The position numbers and the translations under genes were made by a program. From DASYAE01 sp036501535 (GTDB lineage: Bacteria > Actinomycetota > Actinomycetes > Streptomycetales > Catenulisporaceae): a DNA stretch of 14,395 nt. This document shows, in pieces, positions 6,554 to 13,474 of the stretch (its first letter is position 1; every line of letters starts with the position of its first letter). The stretch lies in contig DASYAE010000253.1 of NCBI GenBank assembly GCA_036501535.1, positions 1 to 14,395 of the forward strand, in the 5' to 3' direction. The notes beneath the pieces were generated by a model, which was not told the origin of the DNA, searched no databases, and was given only the letters and a program-made list of their open reading frames with translations.

Positions 6554-6560
6554 GTGATCA
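6547..6560. repeat. Perfect 14-base palindrome at the mrdA/rodA junction
   Basis: TGATCACGTGATCA reads the same on both strands and covers the last mrdA codons, its stop, and the rodA GTG start. As RNA it could fold or dimerise around the rodA start codon. The coding constraint is slight: it spans codons for Val, Ile, Thr and stop, then rodA Ile codons. A functional role is conjecture. Confidence 0.45.
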
Positions 6561-8880
6561 CTCCCCTGAACAGCGGCCGGCCGTAGTCGGGCTCTGCGAC
6601 GAGCGGCACCGGCCGCGGGTTGCGGGGCGGCAGCGGCGGCAGGGGCAGCGGGAGGCCGAAGCGGGACGGCTTGGCCGCCGAGCGGACGGCGACCGGGCGA
6701 GGCTCCGGGTGCACGAGCGCGGCGTTCTCAGCAACCGCGTCCACAGCACCAGGCAGCAGCCCGGCGGAGCTGATCACCGGCAGGTTCGCCGGCGGCTGCG
6801 GGAGCAGCGCGGCCTGCGGGTTGACCGCGCCGCCCTGGATCCCGTACAGCGCTGCCTCGATCTTCTCCACCGCAGGGCCGGAGGTGTACGCGCCCTGCCC
6901 GCCCTGCGGCACGATCATCGCGACCGCGTACTGCGGATGGTTCGCCGGGACGAACGAGGCGAACACCGAGTTGGCCTGCCGGCCGTAGACGTCGGCGGTG
7001 CCGGTCTTCGCGCCGACCGGGATCTGGTTCTGCGGCCAGCCGCCGTAGACCCCGGCCGCGGTGCCCACCTGCGCCACCCCCTCGAACGCGCCGACGAGGA
7101 ACGAGCGGGTCGCGGCGGAGACCGGCACGTGGCCGACCGCCTTCGGCTGGAAGGTCGAGACCACCTTGCCGTCCGGGGCGATCACGGCCTGCTCCAGGTG
7201 CGGCTGGTAGATCGTGCCGCCGTTGGCCAGGGCCGCGTAGGCGCGGGCCAGCTGAAGGGGCGTCACCTCGATGCCGCCCTGCCCGATCGCCTCGAGCAGC
7301 GCGTCGCCGGGGCGGAACCGCCATCCGTCGGAGCAGTTCTCCTTGGCGATCTGCTGCAGGTATGTGGCACGGTCCGGGTCGCCCTTCGCCACGTCCGGGA
7401 AGCCTGTGCCGGCCTGGCTGCACCAGGTGGCCTTGTCCTGGTTCCACAGGGCGTACTTCTCCTGCTCGTCCTGCACCAGGCCGGCCGACTCGCCGGGCAG
7501 GTCGATCCCGGACGGCGCGCCGAAGCCGTAGTCCAGGGCCATCTGCTCGATCGGCTCCGGCGCGCGGGTGGCCGGGTGGCTGTCGATGCCGCCGGTGGCC
7601 TGCCACATCTGGTAGGCGGCCCGGTAGAACACGGTGTCGCAGGAGACTTCGATGGTCTGCTTCAGGCTGATCGGGCCGTAGGCCTCGCCCTCGAAGTTGT
7701 GGAAGACCTGGCTGCCGATGTTGAAGCTCGGCGAGCAGTCGTAGGTGGCGTTGGCGGAGAAGCCGTCCTGGAGCATCGCCGTGGCGGTGACCAGCTTGAA
7801 GGTGGATCCGGGGGCGTATTCGCCCTGGAAGGCGCGGTCCAGCAGCGGGGTGCCGGCGGCCGGGCTGGTGAGGTACGCGTACTCGGCCGGGTCGATCCCG
7901 CCGCCGCCCCACACGGTCGGGCTGTAGCTCGGGTAGCTGGCCATCGCGACGATGCCGCCGGTGTTCACGTTGACCACCACGACGGCGCCGGAGTCCGCCT
8001 TGAGGTTCTGGTGGCTGTCCGGGTCCCAGGTCTTGTCCGCGTTCTGCACCGCGGCGGCCAGGGTCTGCTCGGCGGCGGCCTGGACCCGCGCGTCGAGCGT
8101 GGTGACGACGTCGTCGCCGGAGACCGGGTCGGTGGTGGAGACGGTGCGCATCGGCCGGCCGAGGTTGTCGACGGCGACCTCGGAGACGCCGTTGGCGCCG
8201 CGCAGCACCTTGTCGTAGGTCTGCTCCAGCCCGGCCCGGCCGACCACGTCCGACGGCTGGAAGGCGGAGCCGGCCGCGTCGAGTTCGGCGCTGGTGACCG
8301 GCGAGAGGTAGCCGAGGATCTGCGGGGCCTGCATCCCGTAGGGCTGTGGGTACGAGAGCTGCGCGGCGGGCTGGACCTCGACCCCGGGGTACTGCTCGCC
8401 GTCCTCCATGATCTTCAGCGCGGTCGCGGTGGGCACGTTCTGGACGACCGGGACCGGCTGGTAGGGCGAGCCGGTCCAGCAGGGCTGCGCGACGGTCGGC
8501 GAGCACAGCCGGGCGCGCTGCTCCAGCTGGGCCGCCGGGACGCCGAGCGCGCCGGCGAGCCGGCCGAGCACCGCGGTGCCGCCGTCCCGCTGGGCCTGAA
8601 GGGTCGTCAGGTCGGCGTCCACGTCGAGCACGGTGGCGTTCTGGACCATCGGGCGGCCCTGGTCGTCCAGGATCTGGCCGCGCACCGCCGGGGTCACCAC
8701 GGTGCGCAGGTCGTTCGCCGCGGCCGCCTGCTGGAACTCGGCGCCGGAGCGCACCTGCAGGAACCAGAGCCGGCCGCCGAGGGTGAGCAGCAGCGCGAGC
8801 ACGAGTACCTGCACGATGCCGATCCGGCTGCGGGCGGTGTGCGAGACGCCCCGGCCGGCGAAGCGGTAAGGATGCGACAC
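6550..8880 (-). CDS. mrdA: Class B penicillin-binding protein 2 (elongasome transpeptidase)
   Basis: MrdA cross-links peptidoglycan peptides outside the membrane, working with RodA. The 776-residue protein has a short cytoplasmic tail, one membrane anchor (about 19-41), a PBP dimerisation region (about 60-230) and a transpeptidase domain (about 295-680). The acyl-enzyme serine is S359 in the GSTFK motif. The second motif is S413-C414-D415, an Asp version of SxN, and the third is K625-T626-G627. A roughly 50-residue segment with W and C residues (about 470-520) precedes WRFRPGD, and the C-terminal tail (about 695-765) is Pro-rich. The start is GTG at 8880: GAGAGGGG lies 9 bases upstream and mreD stops only 5 bases before. 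The open frame continues upstream through mreD but carries no PBP features there. An orthologue stands in the Streptomyces mre cluster. Confidence 0.96.
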   Translation of the reverse strand: MSHPYRFAGRGVSHTARSRIGIVQVLVLALLLTLGGRLWFLQVRSGAEFQQAAAANDLRTVVTPAVRGQILDDQGRPMVQNATVLDVDADLTTLQAQRDGGTAVLGRLAGALGVPAAQLEQRARLCSPTVAQPCWTGSPYQPVPVVQNVPTATALKIMEDGEQYPGVEVQPAAQLSYPQPYGMQAPQILGYLSPVTSAELDAAGSAFQPSDVVGRAGLEQTYDKVLRGANGVSEVAVDNLGRPMRTVSTTDPVSGDDVVTTLDARVQAAAEQTLAAAVQNADKTWDPDSHQNLKADSGAVVVVNVNTGGIVAMASYPSYSPTVWGGGGIDPAEYAYLTSPAAGTPLLDRAFQGEYAPGSTFKLVTATAMLQDGFSANATYDCSPSFNIGSQVFHNFEGEAYGPISLKQTIEVSCDTVFYRAAYQMWQATGGIDSHPATRAPEPIEQMALDYGFGAPSGIDLPGESAGLVQDEQEKYALWNQDKATWCSQAGTGFPDVAKGDPDRATYLQQIAKENCSDGWRFRPGDALLEAIGQGGIEVTPLQLARAYAALANGGTIYQPHLEQAVIAPDGKVVSTFQPKAVGHVPVSAATRSFLVGAFEGVAQVGTAAGVYGGWPQNQIPVGAKTGTADVYGRQANSVFASFVPANHPQYAVAMIVPQGGQGAYTSGPAVEKIEAALYGIQGGAVNPQAALLPQPPANLPVISSAGLLPGAVDAVAENAALVHPEPRPVAVRSAAKPSRFGLPLPLPPLPPRNPRPVPLVAEPDYGRPLFRGVIT

Positions 8881-8885
8881 CGTGC

Positions 8886-9509
8886 TCAGCCCCTCTCCCA
8901 GGCGTGCAGGCCCGGCGCCGCCGCGGTCGCCCGGATCGACACCGGGTCGGCGGCGGCGTAGCCGTTCGGGGCGAGCAGCAGGGCGCCCCGGTCGCCGCTG
9001 CGGCGGGCCAGGGCGACCAGGCCCGGCACGACGAGCGGGGTGGCGACGGCGGTGGAGAGCGCGGTCGCGCCCAGCGCGAGCAGCAGGCCCGGCGCGAACG
9101 GCCGGCCGGGCACGCCGAGCCCGTCGCCGTCCCCGAGCAGGATGTCGAGGCCTGCGACGAGCAGCGTGGCGGCGGCCGCGTAGATGCCGGCCAGCAGGCT
9201 GGTGCGCAGCGCCGACTCGCGGGTGCCGCGCGCGAACCGGCCGGCCGCCGCGCCGAGCAGGGTGTAGACGAAGGCGTGCGCGCCGATCGGGCCGACCGCC
9301 GGCGGGGCGAGGTCGAGCATCAGGCCGCCGGCAAAGCCGCAGCCGGCCGCGCCGGCCGGGCCCCACGCCGCGGCGAGCGCCAGCACGACCAACAGCACAA
9401 GCGCGGGCACCGCGTACGGCAGGCCGGTGCGCGGGATCACGGCCAGTTCGAGCGCGAGCGCGAGGCTCAGGGCGGCGCCGGCCAGCGCCGGGCGCAGCAG
9501 CATTCGCAT
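8886..9509 (-). CDS. mreD: Rod shape-determining membrane protein MreD
   Basis: MreD is a small integral membrane partner of MreC in the wall-elongation complex. The 207 residues hold five or six hydrophobic segments (about 8-25, 33-50, 53-68, 78-92, 104-126, 138-167). The central block GLMLDLAPPAVGPIGAHAF (62-80) fits the conserved G-x-x-x-D-L region of the family. MreD sequences vary widely, so position between mreC and mrdA is the strongest support. ATG at 9509 has a perfect AGGAGG five bases upstream; a second ATG six bases downstream fits less well. The last 40 residues are hydrophilic. The gene is 5 bases from mrdA and 56 bases after mreC. Confidence 0.93.
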   Translation of the reverse strand: MRMLLRPALAGAALSLALALELAVIPRTGLPYAVPALVLLVVLALAAAWGPAGAAGCGFAGGLMLDLAPPAVGPIGAHAFVYTLLGAAAGRFARGTRESALRTSLLAGIYAAAATLLVAGLDILLGDGDGLGVPGRPFAPGLLLALGATALSTAVATPLVVPGLVALARRSGDRGALLLAPNGYAAADPVSIRATAAAPGLHAWERG

Positions 9510-9534
9510 GGTGGCCTCCTTCGTTCGGGTGCTC

Positions 9535-9564
9535 GGGGCTGGGGGCTGGGGCTGTGGCTGGGGG
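9535..9564 (+). repeat. G-run cluster with quadruplex pattern between mreC and mreD
   Basis: On the plus strand, runs GGGG (9535-9538), GGGGG (9541-9545), GGGG (9548-9551) and GGGGG (9560-9564) are separated by CT, CT and CTGTGGCT. This fits the pattern of an intramolecular G-quadruplex and is also an imperfect tandem array of GGGGCT. The G-rich strand is the template for the minus-strand operon; the message would carry the C-rich version. It fills most of the mreC-mreD gap and begins one base past the mreC stop. Confidence 0.6.
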
Positions 9565-9565
9565 C

Positions 9566-10462
9566 TCAGGACGATGCGGGGACCATCGCGTCGCGCGGAT
9601 CGGCGCGCTCCGGCTGGACGACCACCGCGACCGTGTCCGCATCGGCGGCGTTCGCATAGGGCGTCACCAGGGCGGTGCGGGTCAGCGCGCCGGGGGTGGA
9701 CTGCACCCGCCGCACGGTGCCGACCGGGACGCCCGCGGCGAACGGCGCGCCGCCGGCCGAGCCCAGCGTGACCACCGGCGTGCCGACCGGGATCTGCGCC
9801 TGCGGGTCGAGGAACTGCACCCGCAGCGTCCCGGGGCCCTCCCCGGTCGCGATGCCGATGGTGTCGGCGGCGCTCGAGCCGGCGCTCTTCGGATCGGCGA
9901 GGCGCACGCCCATCGTCAAGTCCGGATCCACCGCGAGCAGCACGGTGGCCGTGTCCGGCCCGACCGAGACGGTGCGGCCGATCAGCCCGTCGCCGTCGAG
10001 CACGGTCTGCTGCGGCCGGATCCCGTCCCGGCTGCCGGCGTCGATGGTGGCGCTCCAGGAGCCGTCCTGGGCCGGGGCCAGCGCGATCAGCCGGGCCGGT
10101 ACCGTGGTCAGCGAGCCGGCCGCGGCGATCTTGAGCAGGCCGTCGAGCTGCCGGACCCGGGCCCGGTCCGGCGCGTCGGCCTCGTTCTGCAGCTTGAGCG
10201 AGGCCACCTGCGCCTTGAGCGAGGCGATCTCCTTGCGGTCGGCGCCCGAGCTGCCCCAGCCGGTGAACAGCGAGCCGACGCCGTTGGCCGCGTCCGCGCC
10301 GACCCGCTCGACCGGGCCGAACACGGCCTGGCCGGCCCCGCGCAGCTTGGCCATCGGGCCGGGCTCGCCCGGGCCCTGGCCGTGCGCGTCCACGGTGACG
10401 AGCGCGAAGCCGCCGATCAGCAGCAGCGCGAGGAAGATCCGGGTGCGGCGGGAGTCGCGCAT
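9566..10462 (-). CDS. mreC: Rod shape-determining protein MreC
   Basis: MreC is a bitopic membrane protein whose external beta-domain joins MreB and MreD to the wall synthases. The 298 residues have a positively charged N-terminus (RDSRRTR), one membrane segment (about 9-24), a coiled-coil stretch with heptad spacing (about 76-112) and the two-part beta domain (about 118-285). MreC-type motifs include DAGSRDGIRPQQTVLDGDGLIG (141-162), with its turn after DxG, and VGTPVVTLGSAGGAPF. A Gly/Pro-rich linker (28-36) follows the membrane segment. ATG at 10462 has GAGGAG 9 bases upstream. It follows mreB by 62 bases and precedes mreD. The length is typical. Confidence 0.96.
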   Translation of the reverse strand: MRDSRRTRIFLALLLIGGFALVTVDAHGQGPGEPGPMAKLRGAGQAVFGPVERVGADAANGVGSLFTGWGSSGADRKEIASLKAQVASLKLQNEADAPDRARVRQLDGLLKIAAAGSLTTVPARLIALAPAQDGSWSATIDAGSRDGIRPQQTVLDGDGLIGRTVSVGPDTATVLLAVDPDLTMGVRLADPKSAGSSAADTIGIATGEGPGTLRVQFLDPQAQIPVGTPVVTLGSAGGAPFAAGVPVGTVRRVQSTPGALTRTALVTPYANAADADTVAVVVQPERADPRDAMVPASS

Positions 10463-10524
10463 ATGCCAGAACTCCTCATCAGGTGCGCCCCGTCATGTCG
10501 CAGACCCCTATCGCGTCCGGCCGG

Positions 10525-11559
10525 TCACCGGCGCGTCCCCACGCGGTCCGCGCCGAGCACCGGGCGCAGCGCGTCGAACTCGTCGACGCAGCGGCCCGAG
10601 CCGAGCACCACCGAGTCCAGCGGGTTGTCGGCGATCAGCACCGGCATCCCGGTCTCCCGGCGCAGCCGCTGGTCCAGGCCGCGCAGCAGGGCGCCGCCGC
10701 CGGTGAGCACGATGCCGCGGTCCATGATGTCGCCGGCCAGCTCCGGCGGGCACTTGTCGAGGGTGTCGCGCACCGCGTCCACGATGGCCGAGACCGGCTC
10801 GTCCACCGCCCGGCGCAGCTCGGTCGAGGTCAGCACGATCACCTTGGGGAGGCCGGAGACCAGGTCCCGGCCGCGCACCTCGGCGTGCAGCTCGGAGTCC
10901 TCCTCGTCGGCCGAGCCGATGGCGATCTTCAGCTCCTCCGCGGTGCGGTCGCCGAGCAGGATCGAGTGCTCCTTCTTGGCGTACTGCACGATCGCGTTGT
11001 CCAGCTCGTCGCCGGCGGTGCGGATCGAGTTGGCGATCACGATGCCGGCGTAGGAGATCACCGCGACCTCGGTGGTGCCGCCGCCGATGTCGACCACCAT
11101 GTTGCCGGTGGCCTCCTGGATCGGCAGGCCGGCCCCGATCGCCGCGGCCATCGGCTCCTCGATCAGGTGCACCTGGCGGGCGCCGGCCGCGTCGGCCGCG
11201 TCCTCCACGGCGCGCCGCTCGACCCCGGTGATCCCGCTGGGCACGCAGATCACCACCCGGGGCTGGGCGAGCAGCCGGCGCGGGTGCACCTTGCGGATGA
11301 AGTAGCGCAGCATCCGCTCGGCGATCTCGAAGTCGGCGATGACGCCGTCCTTGAGCGGCCGGATGGCGACGATGTTGCCGGGCGTGCGGCCCATCATCCG
11401 TTTGGCCTCCGCGCCGACGGCCAGCACCGCGCCGTTGTGCGTGTTGACCGCGACGACGGAGGGCTCGTTGATCACGATTCCCTTGCCGCGCACGTAGACC
11501 AGCGTGTTCGCGGTGCCGAGGTCCACCGCGATGTCCCGGCCCACCACCGACATGCCCAT
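10525..11559 (-). CDS. mreB: Actin-like cell shape protein MreB
   Basis: MreB is the bacterial actin that forms membrane-bound ATP-dependent filaments guiding wall synthesis; in filamentous actinobacteria it is mainly linked to aerial hyphae and spore walls. The 344 residues match the usual length. Visible are phosphate-1 DLGTANTLVY (13-22), the catalytic glutamate region LIEEPMAAAIGAGLP (132-146), phosphate-2 VVDIGGGTTEVAVIS (155-169) and adenosine motif GIVLTGGGALL (282-292). Also present are the typical NEPSVVA and RPLKDGVIADF. ATG at 11559 has AGGGG 5 bases upstream; another ATG two codons later fits less well. It heads the mreBCD-mrdA-rodA transcript. Identity is essentially certain. Confidence 0.98.
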   Translation of the reverse strand: MGMSVVGRDIAVDLGTANTLVYVRGKGIVINEPSVVAVNTHNGAVLAVGAEAKRMMGRTPGNIVAIRPLKDGVIADFEIAERMLRYFIRKVHPRRLLAQPRVVICVPSGITGVERRAVEDAADAAGARQVHLIEEPMAAAIGAGLPIQEATGNMVVDIGGGTTEVAVISYAGIVIANSIRTAGDELDNAIVQYAKKEHSILLGDRTAEELKIAIGSADEEDSELHAEVRGRDLVSGLPKVIVLTSTELRRAVDEPVSAIVDAVRDTLDKCPPELAGDIMDRGIVLTGGGALLRGLDQRLRRETGMPVLIADNPLDSVVLGSGRCVDEFDALRPVLGADRVGTRR

Positions 11560-11702
11560 GTGTTCCCCTTTTGCCTTCCGCGCCTCGCCGCACCACGATG
11601 ACCGACGGGTGGCCGGGCCGCGTCCGGACGACGAAGTGACTCACCGTCCGCCTAACGCTGACAGTACGTCACCACGCCGTCCCCGGATCCTAACCCGTGC
11701 CT

Positions 11703-11721
11703 TGGTCACTAGACCATGACC
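11703..11721. repeat. Overlapping GGTCA/TGACC and TGGTC/GACCA inverted repeats
   Basis: TGGTC (11703-11707) and GACCA (11712-11716) are inverted over 4 bases, and GGTCA (11704-11708) and TGACC (11717-11721) are inverted over 8 bases. Both cover the proposed -10 region of the mreB promoter. The arms are only 5 bases, so chance is possible, but the position would suit a repressor of mreB. Confidence 0.35.
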
Positions 11722-11736
11722 GATAGGGGTGGTTCC
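11712..11736 (-). promoter_or_regulatory. Candidate ECF-sigma promoter of the mre operon
   Basis: On the minus strand GGAAC (11736-11732) is followed after exactly 17 bases by GTC (11714-11712) in the context GTCTAG. GGAAC-N16/17-GTC is the pattern of cell-envelope-stress ECF sigma factors such as actinobacterial SigE. Transcription would start near 11704, leaving about 145 bases of leader before mreB. A TAGGAT box downstream (minus strand, near 11687-11692) lacks a -35 partner but may mark a second, housekeeping promoter. This is pattern matching only. Confidence 0.45.
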
Positions 11737-11763
11737 GCGACATGAAGGGTGGAAAACCGAGAA

Positions 11764-11778
11764 CCCTCCGAATGAGGG
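11764..11778 (-). terminator. Second hairpin downstream of ndk, with T-rich tail
   Basis: CCCTC (11764-11768) and GAGGG (11774-11778) pair over a 5-base loop. On the minus strand the stem is followed by TTCTCGGTTTT, the nearest thing to a T-tail in this gap. It lies about 60 bases past the ndk stop, after another hairpin. The stem is short, so confidence is moderate. Confidence 0.4.
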
Positions 11779-11791
11779 AGCTAATCGGGCA

Positions 11792-11813
11792 ATCCGAGAA
11801 CATTCACTCGGAT
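11792..11813 (-). terminator. First hairpin downstream of ndk
   Basis: ATCCGAG (11792-11798) and CTCGGAT (11807-11813) form a perfect 7-bp stem around an 8-base loop, 25 bases past the ndk stop. Together with the hairpin at 11764-11778 it probably ends the ndk transcript before the mreB promoter. Confidence 0.5.
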
Positions 11814-11838
11814 GGCGCAGGCCGGATCTGACGCCGGC

Positions 11839-12267
11839 TCAGAGCGTCGGGAAGAACAGCTTGATCTCGCGCTCGGCCGAGGCCGGCGAGTCCGAGCCGT
11901 GCACCAGGTTCTGCACGACCGTGGTGCCGATGTCGGTGGCCAGGTCGCCGCGGATGGTGCCGGGGGCGGCCTTGACCGGGTCGGTGGCGCCGGCCAGGGT
12001 GCGGAAGGCCTCGACGCAGCGGTGCCCCTCGATGATCATGGCGACCACCGGGCCGGAGGTCATGAACGCGACCAGCGGCTCGAAGAACGGCTTGCCGCGG
12101 TGCTCGACGTAGTGCTCCTCGACCAGCTCGCGGGGCAGCCCGCGCAGTTCCAGCGCCACCATCCTGATCCCCTTGGCCTCGATCCGCCGGATGATCTCAC
12201 CGGTCAGAGCGCGCTTGACGCCGTCCGGCTTGACGAGCACGAGCGAGCGCTCGAGAGGGGTCGCCAC
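11839..12267 (-). CDS. ndk: Nucleoside diphosphate kinase
   Basis: Ndk transfers the gamma phosphate of ATP to other nucleoside diphosphates through a phosphohistidine, balancing the NTP and dNTP pools. With the GTG start at 12267 the protein has 142 residues, the usual length. Motifs are LVLVKPDGVKR (9-19), the APGTIRGD block (101-108) and the catalytic histidine H123 in NLVHGSDS (120-127), then SAEREIKLFF. The start is set by AGGGAG ending 6 bases before GTG 12267; ATGs at 12270 and 12273 are too close to it (3 and 0 bases). The open frame runs on to a TTG at 12330, but that part is the repeat-bearing leader. The position between mreB and DUF4233 is typical of actinobacteria. Confidence 0.96.
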   Translation of the reverse strand: MATPLERSLVLVKPDGVKRALTGEIIRRIEAKGIRMVALELRGLPRELVEEHYVEHRGKPFFEPLVAFMTSGPVVAMIIEGHRCVEAFRTLAGATDPVKAAPGTIRGDLATDIGTTVVQNLVHGSDSPASAEREIKLFFPTL

Positions 12268-12284
12268 CATCATCTCCCTGTGTT

Positions 12285-12325
12285 GATCCGTCTTGGGTTG
12301 ATCCGTCTTGGCCGATCCGTCTTGG
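12285..12325. repeat. Three 12-base direct repeats in the ndk leader
   Basis: GATCCGTCTTGG occurs three times without mismatch, at 12285-12296, 12300-12311 and 12314-12325, with periods of 15 and 14 bases. The array lies 18 to 58 bases before the ndk start, downstream of the proposed promoter, so it would be in the 5' leader. Read in the ndk frame it would encode K-T-D-Q units, but no ribosome site supports translation there. The three iterated copies suggest a regulator-binding site or a recent tandem duplication. Confidence 0.7.
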
Positions 12326-12377
12326 TTCAACCGGCGCGCCGCCGGGCAGGGCCACGGCGGCGGTCGGCGTTCTTTCG

Positions 12378-12407
12378 ATGGTATGACCCGGGTGACGTAT
12401 TTCTCAC
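12378..12407 (-). promoter_or_regulatory. Candidate ndk promoter
   Basis: On the minus strand GTGAGA (12407-12402) and TACCAT (12383-12378) are 18 bases apart. They match 4 of 6 bases of TTGACA and the TANNNT pattern. Transcription would start near 12371, giving a leader of about 100 bases that includes the triple repeat. The spacing is slightly long for a housekeeping promoter. Confidence 0.35.
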
Positions 12408-12483
12408 ATCAGGGTGTCTCCCGTCCCACGCCTGGGGATCGCAGGGCGCGGGCGGCCGGCCGCTCAGCGGGCTCGCAGCGTGC

Positions 12484-12918
12484 TCACAGCGGGTTGACAG
12501 CGTTCTCACGGCCGTCCCGCTGCGGTGCCGGCTTGGACTGTGCCGGTACCGAAGGCGCCCGCTTCGCCGGCTCCGAGCGCTCGCGCTCCTCGTACGCGGC
12601 CACGCGCTGCGCCTTGATCTGCTCGGCCTTGGCGCCGTAGTGCAGGCCGGCCCACCACAGCGCGGTGAAGATGGCCCCGAGCACGAACATGTCCGCAATG
12701 ACAAAGCCGGCCGCCAGGAAGCCGAGCTGGAGCACCCAGCCGGCGGTGATGGACCAGCGCATCCGGGTCATCCCGGCCAGCACGACGCAGGCGCAGCCGA
12801 GCACCACCGCCGCGATCCAGCCGCCCGAGTCCGACGGGTGCAGCTTGCCCACCGCCAGCCCGAAGAAGAGCGCGATGAAGGCCTCGAAGACCAGGACGCT
12901 CATCGCCATCCGCCGCAT
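12484..12918 (-). CDS. DUF4233 family four-helix membrane protein
   Basis: This 144-residue protein has four hydrophobic segments (about 7-24, 34-50, 56-75 and 77-93) and a hydrophilic C-terminal tail rich in Glu, Arg, Lys and Pro. Size, topology, the opening MRRM...VLVFEA and the place next to ndk match DUF4233. That family lies between folC and ndk in most actinobacteria and has no known function. GGAG sits 5 bases before the ATG at 12918. Here folC is missing; an Lrp-type regulator gene ends 58 bases upstream instead. The gap of about 215 bases to the ndk start holds a promoter candidate, so ndk need not depend on this gene's transcription. Confidence 0.85.
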   Translation of the reverse strand: MRRMAMSVLVFEAFIALFFGLAVGKLHPSDSGGWIAAVVLGCACVVLAGMTRMRWSITAGWVLQLGFLAAGFVIADMFVLGAIFTALWWAGLHYGAKAEQIKAQRVAAYEERERSEPAKRAPSVPAQSKPAPQRDGRENAVNPL

Positions 12919-12976
12919 CGCCGCTCCGCTCCCGGCGCCTGTTCCCGCCGTCCATGTGCCCGTGTGCCCGACCCAT

Positions 12977-13459
12977 TCAACCAGGCGTTCCCGGCGCGGC
13001 CCGCGCGGGCTGGACCGGACGCCAGGCCAGCGGCGAGGAGAGCACCATCGTGGAGGACGGCTGGCCGTGGTCGGCGAGCCGGTCGATCAGCGTCTCGAAC
13101 TCGCCCATCGTGCCGACCGCGACCCGCAGCAGGCAGCAGGCGTCGCCGGTCAGCCGGTGCACCTCCAGGATCTCCGGGCTCTGCTCGAGCACCTGCGGAT
13201 GCCGCAGCAGGCAGCGCGGGCCGTAGCAGGCCAGCCGGACCAGCGCCTCGACAGTGCGGCCGGCCCGGGCCGGGTCGACGTGCGCGTGGTAGCCGGTGAT
13301 CACGCCGGCCGCCTCGAGCCGGCGGACCCGCTCGGCCACCGCCGGGGCGGACAGGCTGATCCGCCGGGCCAGCTCGTTGAACGAGAGCCGGGCGTCCTGC
13401 TGGAGCTCGGCGAGAAGCAGCCAGTCGACGGCGTCCGGAAAGTCGGGACGGCTTGACAC
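12977..13459 (-). CDS. Lrp/AsnC family transcriptional regulator
   Basis: The 160-residue protein has an N-terminal winged helix-turn-helix (about 9-56; DWLLLAELQQDARLSFNELARRISLSAPAVAERVRRLEAAGVITGY) and a ligand-binding RAM domain (about 68-145). The RAM domain includes the VHRLTGDACCLLRV strand-turn segment and a conserved G119-E120-F121. Family members form octamers that sense amino acids and usually control the gene next door. This one is divergent from the dioxygenase gene, with 81 bases between starts, so tryptophan or a derivative is a reasonable inferred ligand. The GTG start at 13459 has TACGAT 6 bases upstream, consistent with a leaderless message. Two adjacent cysteines (C108, C109) fall in the ligand-pocket motif. 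Specificity is not shown by sequence. Confidence 0.93.
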   Translation of the reverse strand: MSSRPDFPDAVDWLLLAELQQDARLSFNELARRISLSAPAVAERVRRLEAAGVITGYHAHVDPARAGRTVEALVRLACYGPRCLLRHPQVLEQSPEILEVHRLTGDACCLLRVAVGTMGEFETLIDRLADHGQPSSTMVLSSPLAWRPVQPARAAPGTPG

Positions 13460-13465
13460 CTTCCC

Positions 13466-13471
13466 ATCGTA
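13466..13471 (-). promoter_or_regulatory. Candidate leaderless -10 box of the Lrp/AsnC gene
   Basis: The minus strand reads TACGAT, a TANNNT match, ending 6 bases before the GTG start. That places the transcription start on or next to the start codon. The GGGAAG between them touches the GTG and is too close to act as a normal ribosome site. Confidence 0.45.
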
Positions 13472-13474
13472 AGG

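Noticed and set aside
6967..7012. SCD in place of SxN in PBP2 as a lost active-site motif
   Set aside because: Asp at the third position is, as far as I know, frequent in elongation-type PBP2 proteins, and S359/K362 and the KTG motif are intact; the enzyme looks functional. (The coordinates given are the KTG region that was checked.)
6709..8961. Plus-strand 750-codon frame antisense to mrdA
   Set aside because: Same shadow-frame composition and no motifs; the minus strand carries unmistakable penicillin-binding protein motifs.
8881..9657. Upstream extension of the mrdA reading frame to over 1000 residues
   Set aside because: The extension lies on top of mreD, is Arg/Pro/Ala-rich frame-shadow sequence, and a GTG with a good ribosome site at 8880 gives the normal PBP2 N-terminus.
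12268..12330. Longer Ndk starting at the TTG at 12330 with a K-T-D-Q repeat tail
   Set aside because: There is no ribosome site before the TTG, Ndk proteins start next to the first conserved strand, and AGGGAG is placed correctly for GTG 12267.
12452..12463. GCGGCCGGCCGC palindrome after the DUF4233 stop as a terminator
   Set aside because: As a hairpin it has only a 4-bp stem and no T-run; 12-base all-GC palindromes are expected now and then in sequence this GC-rich.
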